A stretch of 13,516 nucleotides of DNA from Pseudomonadota bacterium. GTDB taxonomy: Bacteria; Pseudomonadota; Alphaproteobacteria; Acetobacterales; Acetobacteraceae. The notes under the pieces were generated by a model, which saw only the letters and a program-made list of their open reading frames with translations, searched no databases and had not been told where the DNA came from. Position numbers and translations under genes: made by a program. The stretch covers positions 1 through 13,516 of the forward strand of contig JAJZEG010000127.1 in assembly GCA_021828605.1 (NCBI GenBank), read 5' to 3'. Shown piece by piece: positions 13,408-13,516 of the stretch (position 1 is its first letter; each line of letters opens with the position of its first letter).

Positions 13408-13516
13408 TCAAGCGGCGTAAGGTTGCCAATCTCGGCCTGCTTTGAGTAGAGCGTTTGCGAGGACGACGAGTTTACGCATGATGGCGACGATGGCGATTTT
13501 TGGTGGTTTTCCGGCG
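13408..13516 (-). mobile_element. IS110-family transposase, C-terminal end (partial)
   Basis: Read leftward, the last 35 codons before TGA (13410-13408) encode a segment of the type AGKPPKIAIVAIMRKLVVLANALL, then a short tail with a Trp. The pattern K-P-x-K-x-A-x-x-A-x-M-R-K-L-x-x-x-x-N is the conserved C terminus of IS110/IS116/IS902-type DEDD transposases. The rest of the protein and element is outside the window. At most 26 bp separate the stop from the DUF4422 start, so the element's right non-coding end is short. That fits the IS110 group, where the long non-coding end with the guide (bridge) RNA is upstream of the transposase, rather than the IS1111 group. Confidence 0.8.

Overview
The window is about 13.5 kb of GC-rich bacterial chromosome. 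It most likely comes from an alphaproteobacterium, probably Acetobacteraceae or another Rhodospirillales member. The evidence is the order bamA-skp-lpxD-fabZ-lpxA-lpxI, the use of LpxI (not LpxH) for lipid A, a DmeF-type metal exporter, a tRNA-Trp-secE-nusG unit, and strong GC bias at third codon positions. The taxonomic call is an inference from gene content only.

Left part (1-2048): the 5' portion of a secreted diheme cytochrome c points left off the edge. It is divergent from a small DUF442/TIGR01244 phosphatase-like gene. Then come tRNA-Gly(TCC), tRNA-Trp(CCA), secE and nusG, all rightward. nusG is not followed by rplK, as it is in most bacteria; it meets the convergent dmeF gene instead.

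Middle (2037-4312): dmeF encodes a Co/Ni-type cation diffusion facilitator with an extreme His/Asp loop and reads leftward. It is divergent from a CtaG-like cytochrome oxidase assembly gene. The roughly 290-bp gap between them holds two strong palindromes within an element bounded by TAGAG/CTCTA, which looks like a REP/MITE-type interspersed repeat.

Outer-membrane block (4458-10880): bamA, skp/ompH, lpxD, fabZ, lpxA and lpxI are all rightward and tightly packed. They couple outer-membrane protein insertion (BamA, Skp) with lipid A synthesis (LpxA, LpxD, LpxI) and with the dehydratase that feeds fatty acid synthesis (FabZ). The usual flanking genes rseP (before bamA) and lpxB (after lpxI) are absent here. 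The run continues with gloA (glyoxalase I) and a sulfotransferase-family gene and ends in a good rho-independent terminator. BamA carries Leu where the lid-loop (V/I)RGF motif normally has Arg.

Right edge (12563-13516): a DUF4422 (glycosyltransferase-like) gene reads leftward. It overlaps the sulfotransferase gene tail to tail by 14 bp and contains that gene's terminator in its own coding sequence. Immediately upstream lies the C-terminal end of an IS110-family transposase, cut by the window edge, so an insertion sequence abuts the start of the DUF4422 gene.

I see no convincing new multi-gene system. Most of the window is recognisable housekeeping sequence. The items most worth checking are the BamA motif substitution, the palindromic element, the hairpin at the start of lpxD, and the IS110 junction.
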